Assembly (NCBI GenBank): GCA_003165615.1
Contig: PLWR01000358.1
Coordinates: 577 to 38,170, forward strand
From: Acidobacteriota bacterium
GTDB taxonomy: Bacteria; Acidobacteriota; Terriglobia; UBA7540
Direction of reading: 5' to 3'
DNA: 37,594 nucleotides
Under the pieces are notes generated by a model. It was not told where the DNA came from. It did no database searches and saw only the letters and a program-made list of their open reading frames with translations. The position numbers were made by a program, and so were the translations under genes. Below, piece after piece: positions 21,808 through 29,439 of the stretch (position 1 is its first letter; every line of letters begins with the position of its first letter).

Positions 21808-22575
21808 ATGCTGACTTGTCCAAAATGCCGGGTGGGTAATCCGGAGGGGATGCGGTTCTGCCTTCAGTGTGGCGCCCCGCTTGCACCCCCTCCTGCCGTC
21901 GCAGCGCCTCCCGCGGTTGCTGCTCCGCCAGTGCCCGCGGCGCCAATGGCCCCTCCGGCGGAGCGTTATGCGCCTGTCCCACCGGCCCCCGAATTCGATG
22001 CGCCCAAGCCGCCGCAGAGATCGACAGCCACGGTTCCACTGAAAATCTCACCCACTCCGGTGATGGCCCCACGCGCAGCGCCTGCCCCAGAGCATCCCCG
22101 CGCACGCCTCGCTGACCCGCTGGTGAATGTCGACGAAGAATTGTTGAAGAAATCTTTTGAGCGGCCCGTTGCCCATCCCGGGACGGTGGTCTGCCGCTTC
22201 TGCAAAGGGCCGCTGGATATCGAGGGGGACTTCTGCGAGCAGTGCGGCGCGCCGGTGGCGGAAGCCGCGCCCCGCGGAGTTATACCAGCCAAGCCCACGC
22301 CTGCGGCGCCATCCCCTCTGCTTGACGATGATCCTTTGTCGGCGCCCACCAAACTCGCGCCGACTACGCCACCCCCCGGGAGTCCGACTGGATCTCACCG
22401 CGCCCCTACGACACCCCCAGCAGCCCGGCTTGACCAGCATGCGGAGCCCATTCGCCTCACGCCAACGCGCACGCCAACCCCCTATCCCTCCACGCCACCA
22501 CGCCCCACCCCACCCCCCGAAGAGCCTCCGTCAGGCCTCGTGGGCCGCCTCAAAGGGCTGTTCAAGAAAGGTTGA
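21808..22575 (+). CDS. Proline-rich protein with two zinc ribbons
   Basis: 255 aa. Two CxxC...CxxC zinc ribbons: CPKCRVGNPEGMRFCLQCGAP (4-24) and CRFCKGPLDIEGDFCEQCGAP (about 129-149). Between and after them the chain is disordered and rich in Pro, Ala and Thr, ending in a basic amphipathic tail GLVGRLKGLFKKG. The doubled-ribbon, Pro-rich design is typical of bacterial scaffold or regulatory proteins of unknown role. ATG start at 21808; upstream GGCTAGAGT is a weak ribosome site. No operon partner: the next gene starts 250 bp later. Confidence 0.78.
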   Translation: MLTCPKCRVGNPEGMRFCLQCGAPLAPPPAVAAPPAVAAPPVPAAPMAPPAERYAPVPPAPEFDAPKPPQRSTATVPLKISPTPVMAPRAAPAPEHPRARLADPLVNVDEELLKKSFERPVAHPGTVVCRFCKGPLDIEGDFCEQCGAPVAEAAPRGVIPAKPTPAAPSPLLDDDPLSAPTKLAPTTPPPGSPTGSHRAPTTPPAARLDQHAEPIRLTPTRTPTPYPSTPPRPTPPPEEPPSGLVGRLKGLFKKG

Positions 22576-22648
22576 GAGAGAAAAGTCGATAGAGGATTAT
22601 AGATCCTCGGCTTTTGCAGTTTGCCGTTTGCCTTGCTTTTCCGGTTCT

Positions 22649-22672
22649 GCGTCTCCGCGCCTCTGAGGTGAA
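22649..22672. repeat. Half copy of the 7733-7810 palindromic repeat
   Basis: GCGTCTCCGCGCCTCTGAGG and the following TGAA match the right arm of the repeat at 7733-7810 (GCGTCTCTGCGCCTCGGCGG then TGAA) with a few differences. No left arm is visible. It lies in the 250-base gap before the pta gene; no gene seen there. Confidence 0.5.
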
Positions 22673-22825
22673 AACGATCCAGTTCGGCCCCTCCTCTGGC
22701 ACCGGGCGTGCATTACAAAGGGTGAGGCTTGGGTTACAAAGGGCAAAAAGAGATAATATGTCTCATTTTGACCCAGGGCCTCGACGGTTTCACGAGTTTT
22801 GCCGCTACTGTCGCTGGAGGGGTTC

Positions 22826-23845
22826 ATGGACATTCTTGAGAAGCTACGCACGCGGGCCCGGAATTATCCCCAACACATCGTTCTTTTTGAGGGCGAAGAA
22901 GACCGCACGCTGGAAGCCGCTCGCCTGATTGAAAAGGACAAATTGGCCCAATTGACGCTACTGGGGAACGTCAACAAGATCCATTCCCGTCTACAATCCC
23001 TGGGGATTAGGCTAGAAACCTCTCAGCTTCTCGACCCCGCTTCCAGCCCCAAGCTGGAGCAGTACGCAAACCTGCTTCACGAGCGCCGCAAGTCCAAAGG
23101 CCTGACGCCGGAGCAGGCGCTCGAAGCAGCCCGGCAGCCGCGCTACTACGCGGCGCTGATGGTGTCCGCGAGTGACGCGGATGGCTCCGTGGGCGGCGCG
23201 CTGAACACCACGGCGGACACGGTGCGCGCGGCGCTGTGGGGAATCGGTGTGGCCCCGGGCGTCTCCCTGGTTTCAAGCTTTTTCCTGATGCTTTCTCCGC
23301 GCCAGAACCTGGGCACCGAGGGCGCCACGCTGTTTGCGGACTGCGCCGTAGTGCCGCAGCCCACGCCAACGCAATTGGCGGACATCGCCATCGCCACGGC
23401 CGCAAACGCGCGAGCTTTGCTGGAAGGCGAGCCGCGGGTGGCATTGCTCTCCTTTTCCACCCGAGGCAGCGCCGAGCACGCCATGATCGACGCCGTGCGG
23501 CAGGCGCTGGAATTCGTCAAGCAGCGGGCCCCGCAACTTGCCGTGGATGGTGAGCTCCAACTGGACGCCGCCTTGATTCCCGACATCGGCTCGCGCAAGG
23601 CCCCCGGCTCAACCGTAGCGGGACGCGCTAATGTACTGATATTCCCTGACTTAAACGCCGGCAATATTGGCTACAAGCTGGCTGAGCGCTTCGGGGGGTG
23701 CGAAGCCATCGGGCCCATCCTGCAAGGGCTGGCCAAACCTGCCAACGACCTTTCGCGCGGCTGTAAGGCGGAGGACATCGCGCAGGTCGCGGTGATTACC
23801 TCGATCCAAGCCCAGTGCCTGAAGCAGGATCGGCAAGCCGCGTAA
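22826..23845 (+). CDS. pta: Phosphate acetyltransferase (PTA/PTB family)
   Basis: Interconverts acetyl-CoA and acetyl phosphate. This is the 339-aa short form without the N-terminal DRTGG domain. Signatures: [17 protein letters not shown] (about 18-34), [41 protein letters not shown] (about 119-159), the [16 protein letters not shown] block and the active-site region [35 protein letters not shown] 22826 is chosen because GGAGGGG lies 3-9 nt upstream; an in-frame alternative start is at 22799. No ackA is beside it, so whether it serves acetate activation or overflow cannot be told; phosphate butyryltransferase activity is less likely given the PTA-type blocks. Confidence 0.9.
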   Translation: MDILEKLRTRARNYPQHIVLFEGEEDRTLEAARLIEKDKLAQLTLLGNVNKIHSRLQSLGIRLETSQLLDPASSPKLEQYANLLHERRKSKGLTPEQALEAARQPRYYAALMVSASDADGSVGGALNTTADTVRAALWGIGVAPGVSLVSSFFLMLSPRQNLGTEGATLFADCAVVPQPTPTQLADIAIATAANARALLEGEPRVALLSFSTRGSAEHAMIDAVRQALEFVKQRAPQLAVDGELQLDAALIPDIGSRKAPGSTVAGRANVLIFPDLNAGNIGYKLAERFGGCEAIGPILQGLAKPANDLSRGCKAEDIAQVAVITSIQAQCLKQDRQAA

Positions 23846-23868
23846 GGGTAATGGCCGGGCTTCACAGA

Positions 23869-23945
23869 TTGCGGAGAAATCATCTGAAGCTGTCATTCTG
23901 AGCCCGTTTCTTGGGCGAAGAACCCCGGCAGTTCACTTCGATCAT
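23869..23945. repeat. Partial copy of the 'CHPERSE' dispersed repeat
   Basis: TTGCGGAGAAAT at 23869 is the inverted match of the right end of the copy at 6754-6880, and CTGTCATTCTGAG (about 23889) matches the left part of the copy at 26044-26180. The right half is missing or diverged. Confidence 0.5.
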
Positions 23946-23973
23946 AAACTCCCCACGAACTGCCGCCTCACCC

Positions 23974-24000
23974 TTGCCCCCGCCCCCAGTCTTGTATACT
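23974..24000 (+). promoter_or_regulatory. Candidate promoter of the M28 peptidase gene
   Basis: TATACT (23995-24000) is a good -10 match. A TTGCCC (23974-23979) lies 15 bp upstream, shorter than the optimal 17, so the -35 is doubtful. Confidence 0.3.
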
Positions 24001-24039
24001 CTTTGATATGGAACCTTTTTTGGGAGGAAGAGTATTGTT

Positions 24040-25773
24040 ATGAGATTTCGAAACCTGCGCTTGATGACCTTGACCGCGGCCATCGTCATGACTTCTTTTT
24101 TCGCCGCCGATCTTCATGCCGGCAAGAAGCCGAACGAGAAATCCAAAGAAGCACCTACCCCTGCCATCGCCGCACCTGCCGCAACCTGGCCGGAAATTCC
24201 CAACCTGGAATTCACCACTCGCTTGCGGCAGGAGGAGTATGACTACAGCCAGGTGATGGACCTGATGAGCCATCTAACCGACGTCATTGGCCCGCGGCTG
24301 ACCGGTTCCCCCAACATGAAAAAGGCGAATGAGTGGACGCGCGACGAGTTCACCAAGTGGGGTTTGGCAAATGCGCATCTGGAATCCTGGGGGCCGTTCG
24401 GACGTGGGTGGTCCTACCAGCGTTGCGAAGTGCGCATGACCTCGCCCGACTACCAGCAATTCCTGGCGCTTCCCGAGGCCTGGACGCCGGGCACCAACGG
24501 ACCATTGCGGGGTGAGGTGACGCGGGTGATTGCCTCCAGCGCCGCCGATTTGGAAAAGTATCGCGGCAAATTGGCGGGCAAGATTGTGTTGTTCGGTGAT
24601 GCCCGCACGCCGGAGCCCGACGACAAGCCTCTCTTCACCCGAGCAAGTGACGCCGACCTGGCCCAAGGGGCCCTTTTCCAACCTTCCGGGCCGCCCAACC
24701 GGCGTGATCCGGAGGCGGTGAAGCGCTACCAGTTCCATGCCGATTTGATCAAGTTCTTCACCGCAGAACACGTGGCGGCGGTGCTGGATATCACCCGTGA
24801 TCCCGGCGAAAATGGGGAAATCCAGTTGCAAGCCGGCGGTCCCCCGGAAAAAGGCAAGACGATTGATTTTCCCCGCGTCACCCTGTCGCTCGAGCACTTC
24901 GGCCGCGTCTCGCGCCTCCTGGCCCAAAAGGTGCCGGTGGAAGTGGAAATGAATGTGGAAGCAAAGTTTTACGACGATGACGACATGGGTTACAACACCC
25001 TCGCGGAGATTCCCGGCGTCGACCCCAAGCTGAAAGATCAAGTGGTGATGCTGGGCGGGCACATGGATTCCTGGCACGCTTCGGAAGGCGCTACGGACAA
25101 TGGTGCGGGCGTGGTGGTATCGATGGAAGTCGTCCGGCTCCTGAGGAAGCTGGGCGTGCAGCCGCGGCGAACCATCCGCGTGGCGCTCTGGTCCGGAGAA
25201 GAAGAGGGATTATACGGCTCCAACGGCTATGTGAAGGAACATTTCGGATTCCGCCCGGAATCCACCGACCCGCGCGACCAGATTCTGCCGGCATGGTTGC
25301 GCCCACCCGGAGGTCCGCTGCAGTTGAAGCCCGAACAGAAGCTGGTTTCCGCCTACTTCAACCTCGACAACGGACCCGGCAGGATTCTCGGAATCCACTT
25401 GCAGGAGAACGCTGCGGCACGCCCCATCTTCGAGAAGTGGATGGAACCGTTCCGCGATCTGGGCATGACCACGCTCACCATGAGCAATACCGGCTCTACG
25501 GACCATATTTCCTTTGATGAAGTCGGCATTCCCGGATTCCAATTTATCCAGGACGGCTTGGATTACGGATTGACCCACCACTCGAACGTGGACTCCTACG
25601 AGCACATTCGTCCCGAGGACTTGAAGCAGGCGGCGACGATCATGGCAGGCTTTGTTTATGACGCCGCCATGTGCGATGAGATGATCCCGCGCAAACCCCT
25701 TCGTCCCGACGACCCGCCCGTCAAGGAGGATTCGGCTGCCGGCGCGGAGAAATCCGGGGCGCAAAGCAAGTGA
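24040..25773 (+). CDS. Exported M28-family zinc aminopeptidase/carboxypeptidase
   Basis: A 577-aa secreted peptidase. The Sec signal peptide covers about residues 1-27 (LRLMTLTAAIVMTSFFAADLHAG). A PA-type insertion domain follows (about 150-290, GKIVLFGDARTP). The M28 catalytic domain shows the two-zinc ligands in order: GGHMDSWH (His341, Asp343), ATDNGAG (Asp353, bridging), SGEEEGLYGS (catalytic Glu and ligand Glu), a YFNLDNG Asp and TDHISFDEVGIPGFQF with LTHHSNVDSYEH (last His). All are present, so it should be active on peptides outside the cytoplasm. A GGGAGGAAG site precedes the ATG at a slightly long spacing. The C-terminal 30 residues are charged and low complexity. Confidence 0.92.
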   Translation: MRFRNLRLMTLTAAIVMTSFFAADLHAGKKPNEKSKEAPTPAIAAPAATWPEIPNLEFTTRLRQEEYDYSQVMDLMSHLTDVIGPRLTGSPNMKKANEWTRDEFTKWGLANAHLESWGPFGRGWSYQRCEVRMTSPDYQQFLALPEAWTPGTNGPLRGEVTRVIASSAADLEKYRGKLAGKIVLFGDARTPEPDDKPLFTRASDADLAQGALFQPSGPPNRRDPEAVKRYQFHADLIKFFTAEHVAAVLDITRDPGENGEIQLQAGGPPEKGKTIDFPRVTLSLEHFGRVSRLLAQKVPVEVEMNVEAKFYDDDDMGYNTLAEIPGVDPKLKDQVVMLGGHMDSWHASEGATDNGAGVVVSMEVVRLLRKLGVQPRRTIRVALWSGEEEGLYGSNGYVKEHFGFRPESTDPRDQILPAWLRPPGGPLQLKPEQKLVSAYFNLDNGPGRILGIHLQENAAARPIFEKWMEPFRDLGMTTLTMSNTGSTDHISFDEVGIPGFQFIQDGLDYGLTHHSNVDSYEHIRPEDLKQAATIMAGFVYDAAMCDEMIPRKPLRPDDPPVKEDSAAGAEKSGAQSK

Positions 25774-25788
25774 CCTCAGCCGGCGGAT

Positions 25789-26019
25789 ATGAGTGCAGCG
25801 ATGAAACTGAAGGATGTGAAAGAGGTCGTTCAGGTGAGCAGCAGCTTTTGGAAATGCTGCAAGTACTGCTCCGCTCTCAAGATGTCGGAAGACAGCGTGG
25901 AGGAGCAGGTGAATCATTACCTGGGCCATGGCCTGAAACTACTTCACATCGGCACGGAAAGCAGCCGGACCGCCGAAGGAGAAGTGTGGCAAAGCACCGT
26001 GGCGGTGCTGGGGAAGTAA
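25789..26019 (+). CDS. Small protein with a C-x2-C ... H-x3-H zinc-finger-like pattern
   Basis: 76 aa (72 if it starts at the ATG 25801). The segment KCCKYCSALKMSEDSVEEQVNHYLGHGLKLLHIGTE has CxxC followed 16 residues later by HxxxH, compatible with one classical C2H2-like zinc site. The last third, GTESSRTAEGEVWQSTVAVLGK, is beta-like. I have seen similar small bacterial proteins with the NHYLxHGxxLLHxG motif but know no function. Begins 15 bp after the M28 gene on the same strand, likely co-transcribed. The stop is followed immediately by a palindromic repeat. Confidence 0.72.
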   Translation: MSAAMKLKDVKEVVQVSSSFWKCCKYCSALKMSEDSVEEQVNHYLGHGLKLLHIGTESSRTAEGEVWQSTVAVLGK

Positions 26020-26020
26020 C

Positions 26021-26037
26021 GGCGGGTTTAGGCCGCC
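26021..26037. repeat. Palindromic repeat after the small zinc-finger-like gene
   Basis: GGCGG-GTTTAGG-CCGCC in the same AACGGCGGG...CCGCCAT context as 1604 and 11300. Its probable partner, GTAATGCCGCCGCTACA, lies at 26192-26208, beyond the 26044-26180 element, as if that element inserted into it. Confidence 0.55.
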
Positions 26038-26043
26038 ATATCA

Positions 26044-26180
26044 GGCTGCGGAAAAACTCATTGGCACTGTCATTCTGAGGAGCAGCGGCGACGAAGAATC
26101 TCTGTATTTGCTTGAAAATTCAAATGCAGGGGTCCTTCGCTGCGCTCAGGATGACAATATTGGAGCGTTTTTCCGCAAGC
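26044..26180. repeat. Dispersed inverted repeat, 'CHPERSE' family, copy 2 (MITE-like)
   Basis: The left end GGCTGCGGAAAAAC (26044-26057) is inverted at the right end GTTTTTCCGCAAGC (26167-26180), with one base difference or shift. Inside, CTGTCATTCTGAGG and GCTCAGGATGAC are inverted copies around the same TTGCTTGAAAATTC centre as at 6754-6880. Confidence 0.7.
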
Positions 26181-26237
26181 TCATCTGGCGTCGTAATGCC
26201 GCCGCTACATACTAGCCGGTTGTCGACGAATACTGTA

Positions 26238-26265
26238 TTGATCCGCGGGTTTCGAGTAAGATAAG
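26238..26265 (+). promoter_or_regulatory. Candidate promoter of the DMT-transporter/hpnI cluster
   Basis: TTGATC (26238-26243) and GATAAG (26260-26265) are 16 bp apart, each matching consensus at four of six positions, about 125 bp upstream of the first gene. The long leader 26266-26389 shows no further signal I recognise. Confidence 0.3.
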
Positions 26266-26389
26266 CACGTCAACCCGCCGGCGCGATGCTTGGTTTCGCG
26301 CCGGGCGATTCCAAAATTCGAAAGGACGGGCAGGAAGCGCGCAAGAATAATCCCTTCCCCATCCGCGCCCAATATCAAACCTCGCATTC

Positions 26390-26806
26390 ATGAAATCACC
26401 CCATGCCCATACCCTGAAGACCTCAATCCTGGTGGCGCTGCTGATTGTTCTCAATTCCGCGGGGAATTTCTTTTTCGGCCTCGGGATGAAGCGCATTGGC
26501 GCCCTTCAGGGCTGGTCCATGGCGGCGCTGCATTCCGCTTTCACAGCCGTTTTTTCCAGCGTCTGGATATGGCTCGGCATCATTAGCATGTTGCTGTTTC
26601 TCGCGGCGCTGATGTTGGTATTATCCTGGGCGGACTTCAGTTACGTATTGCCGGCCACGGCTTCCATGTATGCGGTGGTTCCTCTGCTGGGGCATTTCGT
26701 ATTGGGAGAAAGTGTTACGGCGTTGCGCTGGGTGGGAGTGGCGCTGATCTGCCTGGGAGTGCTGTTTGTAGCGCGTACGCCCCCCAGCACCACGGAGAAG
26801 GGTTAA
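26390..26806 (+). CDS. Half-size DMT-superfamily transporter (EmrE/ArnE-like), first of a pair
   Basis: 138 aa with four hydrophobic helices, the size and layout of a single EamA/SMR half. Conserved-looking parts: LNSAGNFFFGLGMKRIGAL near helix 1 and FSYVLPATASMYAVVPLLGHFVLGESVTALRWVGVALICLGVLFVA, the typical end of EamA units. Such half-proteins work as dimers. Because a second, diverged half follows 2 bp later, the pair probably forms a heterodimer like ArnE/ArnF, the flippase for undecaprenyl-phosphate-aminoarabinose. The lipid-linked substrate here is unknown. ATG start. Confidence 0.82.
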   Translation: MKSPHAHTLKTSILVALLIVLNSAGNFFFGLGMKRIGALQGWSMAALHSAFTAVFSSVWIWLGIISMLLFLAALMLVLSWADFSYVLPATASMYAVVPLLGHFVLGESVTALRWVGVALICLGVLFVARTPPSTTEKG

Positions 26807-26808
26807 AC

Positions 26809-27177
26809 ATGCGCACGGCCATTACTCTGGTGGTCCTGGTGTTGTCCGGTACCGGTGGTGATCTTGCCGTGGCCCACGCCATGAAGCGGCTGGGGGAAGT
26901 ACACAGTTTCTCGCCCCTGGTGATTCTGCGTTTTCTGGGGCGAGCCTTGCGCGAGGGCTGGATGTGGATTGGCATTGCCCAGTTGACCCTGGCGTTTTGT
27001 TCCCTGCTCGCTTTGCTTTCCTGGGAGGCGGTGAGCTTTGTGGTTCCCGCCATGGCCCTGAGCTATGTCACCGGCGCGCTGGGGGGAAAGTATTTCCTGG
27101 GTGAGCGCTTGACGCCCTGGCGCTGGGCGGGAATCGGGCTGGTCTCCGTGGGCGTGGCGCTGGTGTGTATGGGATAG
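26809..27177 (+). CDS. Half-size DMT-superfamily transporter (EmrE/ArnF-like), second of a pair
   Basis: 122 aa, four hydrophobic helices. It shares the layout of the preceding gene (GDLAVAHAMKRLGEV near helix 1; VSFVVPAMALSYVTGALGGKYFLGERLTPWRWAGIGLVSVGVALVCMG at the end) but is clearly diverged, as expected for the two subunits of an asymmetric transporter. Starts 2 bp after the stop of its partner and ends 12 bp before the hpnI-like gene, so all three are probably one transcript and one process. Confidence 0.82.
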   Translation: MRTAITLVVLVLSGTGGDLAVAHAMKRLGEVHSFSPLVILRFLGRALREGWMWIGIAQLTLAFCSLLALLSWEAVSFVVPAMALSYVTGALGGKYFLGERLTPWRWAGIGLVSVGVALVCMG

Positions 27178-27189
27178 AAGGAGCACGAA

Positions 27190-28389
27190 TTGCTTTTGCT
27201 ATGGTTGCGGTGGGCGATTCTGGGCGCGGCGATATTGCCCTTAATCTCCTACCTCCTGATCATCTTCGCGGCCCGCAGCTTTTTCCGGCGCCACAACGCA
27301 GCGCCTCGCGATTTCACCCCGCCCGCCAGCCTCCTCAAACCTGTGCACGGCCTTGACCCGGAAGCTTACGAGAATTTTGCCAGCTTCTGCCGCCAGGATT
27401 ATCCCCAATACGAAATTCTGTTCGCCGTCACGAACGAACAGGATCCCGCCGCCCCCATCATCCGCCAGATCATCGCCGATTTTCCCGCGCTGCCCATTCG
27501 CCTGCTGGTGGGGCCGGAAAAAATCGGTTCCAACGACAAGGTCAACAAGCTCTGCGCCATGGCGCGCGCCGCCCAGCACAACCTGCTGGTGCAATCGGAC
27601 GCGGATATTCGCGTCGGACCTGGCTACCTGCGCTCGGTCGCTGCGCCTTTTCGCGACGCCAAGGTGGGCGCCACCACCAGCTTGTTTACAGGAATTTCTA
27701 CCCCCTCACTTTGGGCGGAGTTGGAGGCCCTATACCTCAGCACGGATTTCATGCCCGCCGTCCTGATGGCCCGGCAACTGGAAGGCGTGCACTTCGCCTT
27801 GGGCGCGACGGTGGCGGTGACGCGTGAGAGCCTGGCGGAGATCGGCGGGTTTGAGACGCTTGCCGACGATGCGGCGGATGATTACGAAATCGGCTACCGC
27901 ATTGCCGCGCGCGGACACCAGGTGGAATTGATGGAGGGTACGGTCAAGACCTGGTGCTGCCCACAATCCCTGCGCCAGTTTTTTGTGCAACGCCTGCGCT
28001 GGGCCATCATGGCTCGCCAAGCCCGGCCCTTGGGCTATTTCGGGCTTATTTTCACCCAGGGCTTGCCGTGGACCATTCTTGCCGCGATTGTTGCGCCCAC
28101 GCACCTTCTTGCGGTGGGATTTGTCGCAGCCTATTTGCTTCTGCGCATGACCGCCGTATGGACCATGGGCATCTGGGGATTGCACGACGACCTGCTGAAG
28201 CGCCGCTGGTGGCTGGTGCCCCTGTGGGACGCCTTCGCCTTCATCATTTGGCTGAACAGCCTCGTTTGGAGCCGCGTTCGCTGGCAGGGTGTGGAATACC
28301 GCGTCGCCGGTGGCCGGCTGATCCCCGTGGCATCAGCGCTAAGCAAACGGCCACAGGCGTCCGAAAGCCCGCGTCGCGCCGACCTTTAG
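27190..28389 (+). CDS. hpnI: HpnI-like family 2/21 glycosyltransferase (ceramide glucosyltransferase type)
   Basis: A 399-aa membrane glycosyltransferase. An N-terminal anchor helix (about 7-29) is followed by a GT-A domain: PPASLLKPVHGLDPEAYENFASFCRQDYPQYEILFAV, NDKVNKL (about 115-121), the nucleotide-sugar motif SDAD (136-139), a DDAADDYEIG segment (catalytic Asp), and QRLRW (267-271). Three to four C-terminal helices follow. HpnI transfers N-acetylglucosamine to bacteriohopanetetrol; the close ceramide glucosyltransferase family would act on another lipid. Start is TTG at 27190 with GGAG 6 nt upstream. The stop codon lies inside the palindrome at 28378-28395, so the last residues (RRADL) are repeat-encoded. 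Confidence 0.85.
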   Translation: MLLLWLRWAILGAAILPLISYLLIIFAARSFFRRHNAAPRDFTPPASLLKPVHGLDPEAYENFASFCRQDYPQYEILFAVTNEQDPAAPIIRQIIADFPALPIRLLVGPEKIGSNDKVNKLCAMARAAQHNLLVQSDADIRVGPGYLRSVAAPFRDAKVGATTSLFTGISTPSLWAELEALYLSTDFMPAVLMARQLEGVHFALGATVAVTRESLAEIGGFETLADDAADDYEIGYRIAARGHQVELMEGTVKTWCCPQSLRQFFVQRLRWAIMARQARPLGYFGLIFTQGLPWTILAAIVAPTHLLAVGFVAAYLLLRMTAVWTMGIWGLHDDLLKRRWWLVPLWDAFAFIIWLNSLVWSRVRWQGVEYRVAGGRLIPVASALSKRPQASESPRRADL

Positions 28390-28395
28390 GTCGGC
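28378..28395. repeat. Palindrome containing the hpnI stop codon
   Basis: GCCGACCT-TT-AGGTCGGC, perfect 8-bp arms. A second copy with a different 2-nt loop lies at 28441-28458, and a diverged copy (GGAGGTCGGCGCTACA) near 34142. Confidence 0.75.
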
Positions 28396-28440
28396 ACTTG
28401 ATGAGGTGTAGATCGGTAGGTTTGCTGTTTTAACCTTGGG

Positions 28441-28458
28441 GCCGACCTCAAGGTCGGC
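28441..28458. repeat. Palindrome, second copy
   Basis: GCCGACCT-CA-AGGTCGGC followed by GCTACATCAG. With the copy at 28378 it forms an 81-bp unit between hpnI and the GHMP-kinase gene. Confidence 0.75.
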
Positions 28459-28541
28459 GCTACATCAGTCCCGCAGAAATCGTAATTGGCACACAGGGCC
28501 GCGTGTGAGGTAGACTTTCCAGGTTGCCAAGGTCACTTCCT

Positions 28542-29351
28542 ATGCCTGCCCACTCCGATCATGACATCACTTCGGTCATCGGCAAAATCCCTTATCGCAT
28601 GGCCTTTGCCGGTGGGTGGATTGACCAGCCGTTTGTTTCCATGCACAACCCCACGCCGCCGGGGTCGATGGTGGTGGTGGGAATCGAACCCACGTTTCGC
28701 TGCATGGATCGCAGTGGCATGGCCACCAGCACGCGCGAGGTGGCACGCAAATTGTGGGGCGATGCGTTGCCGGATCGCGACCCGCAGGAACTCGTGCGCA
28801 TCCTCTATGATGCCGAAAATCAAGGCCAAGCTGCGCCCTCGGGATCGCAGGACATGGCGGGGCTGATCATTCCCGGCATCAGCCGGCTGGATTATGACTT
28901 CACCTGCGAAGGCGGCTATTTCCCTGCGCACATCGAATCGAACAACGATCCCGCTGTCGCGCGCTGGCTGGAGAAAGTGGTGCACGTCCTGCCCATCGCA
29001 CCGCGGCCCGACCATTACAGTCCCCTCGATGAGAAGAATTTGGATAGGGATTGGGTGGGGCGGCTGGGCCAATCGGGGAAGGATTGCTACGCGGCGATTC
29101 TGGCGAAAGACCCGCCTGCGCTGGGCGCCTCCATGAATGAATGTATGCGCTGCTGGGAGGCGATTCTGCCGGGCACGGTCCGGCACCCGGCTATCACTGT
29201 TGATCTGGTCGGCATCCTGAGTCACTACCAGTCCCGATTTGCGGGGGCCATGTATTCCGGCTGCGGCGGCGGGTATCTGTACGTCGTGTCGGAAGAGTCG
29301 GTGCCGGGTTCGTTTAAAGTGCAGGTCAGACAGACAGTGAACAGTGAATAG
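28542..29351 (+). CDS. GHMP-superfamily sugar-kinase-like protein
   Basis: 269 aa. PYRMAFAGGWIDQPF (17-31) is the N-terminal GHMP motif of sugar kinases (compare RISFAGGGTD of heptose/fucose kinases). PSGSQDMAGLIIPGISRL (99-116) stands where the ATP-binding glycine/serine loop is expected, although it is not the usual GLGSS. GAMYSGCGGGYLYVVSE near the C-terminus matches the third GHMP motif. It is shorter than most GHMP kinases (about 310-350 aa), so activity on a sugar is an inference. ATG 28542 was preferred to an upstream TTG (28524). The next gene encodes a nucleotidyltransferase, giving a kinase-plus-nucleotidyltransferase pair like the two halves of HldE. The final codons (RQTVNSE) come from repeat sequence. 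Confidence 0.7.
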   Translation: MPAHSDHDITSVIGKIPYRMAFAGGWIDQPFVSMHNPTPPGSMVVVGIEPTFRCMDRSGMATSTREVARKLWGDALPDRDPQELVRILYDAENQGQAAPSGSQDMAGLIIPGISRLDYDFTCEGGYFPAHIESNNDPAVARWLEKVVHVLPIAPRPDHYSPLDEKNLDRDWVGRLGQSGKDCYAAILAKDPPALGASMNECMRCWEAILPGTVRHPAITVDLVGILSHYQSRFAGAMYSGCGGGYLYVVSEESVPGSFKVQVRQTVNSE

Positions 29352-29439
29352 TGCAGGGTGGATAGAAATAAGCAACGAACCAACGGCCACTACGCACGCT
29401 CCACTGACCACTAAGCACTTTCCACTATCCACTACTCTT
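29331..29439. repeat. Low-complexity CAGTGAA/CACT repeat between kinase and nucleotidyltransferase genes
   Basis: AGACAGTGAACAGTGAATAGTG at the kinase 3' end is answered by CACTGACCACTAAGCAC, CACTATCCACTACTC before the next ATG, an imperfect inverted arrangement. It leaves the next gene without a recognisable ribosome site. Confidence 0.55.

Noticed and set aside
26212..26496. Minus-strand frame of 94 codons over the leader of the transporter genes
   Set aside because: Antisense to a recognised gene and promoter region, without family-like sequence.
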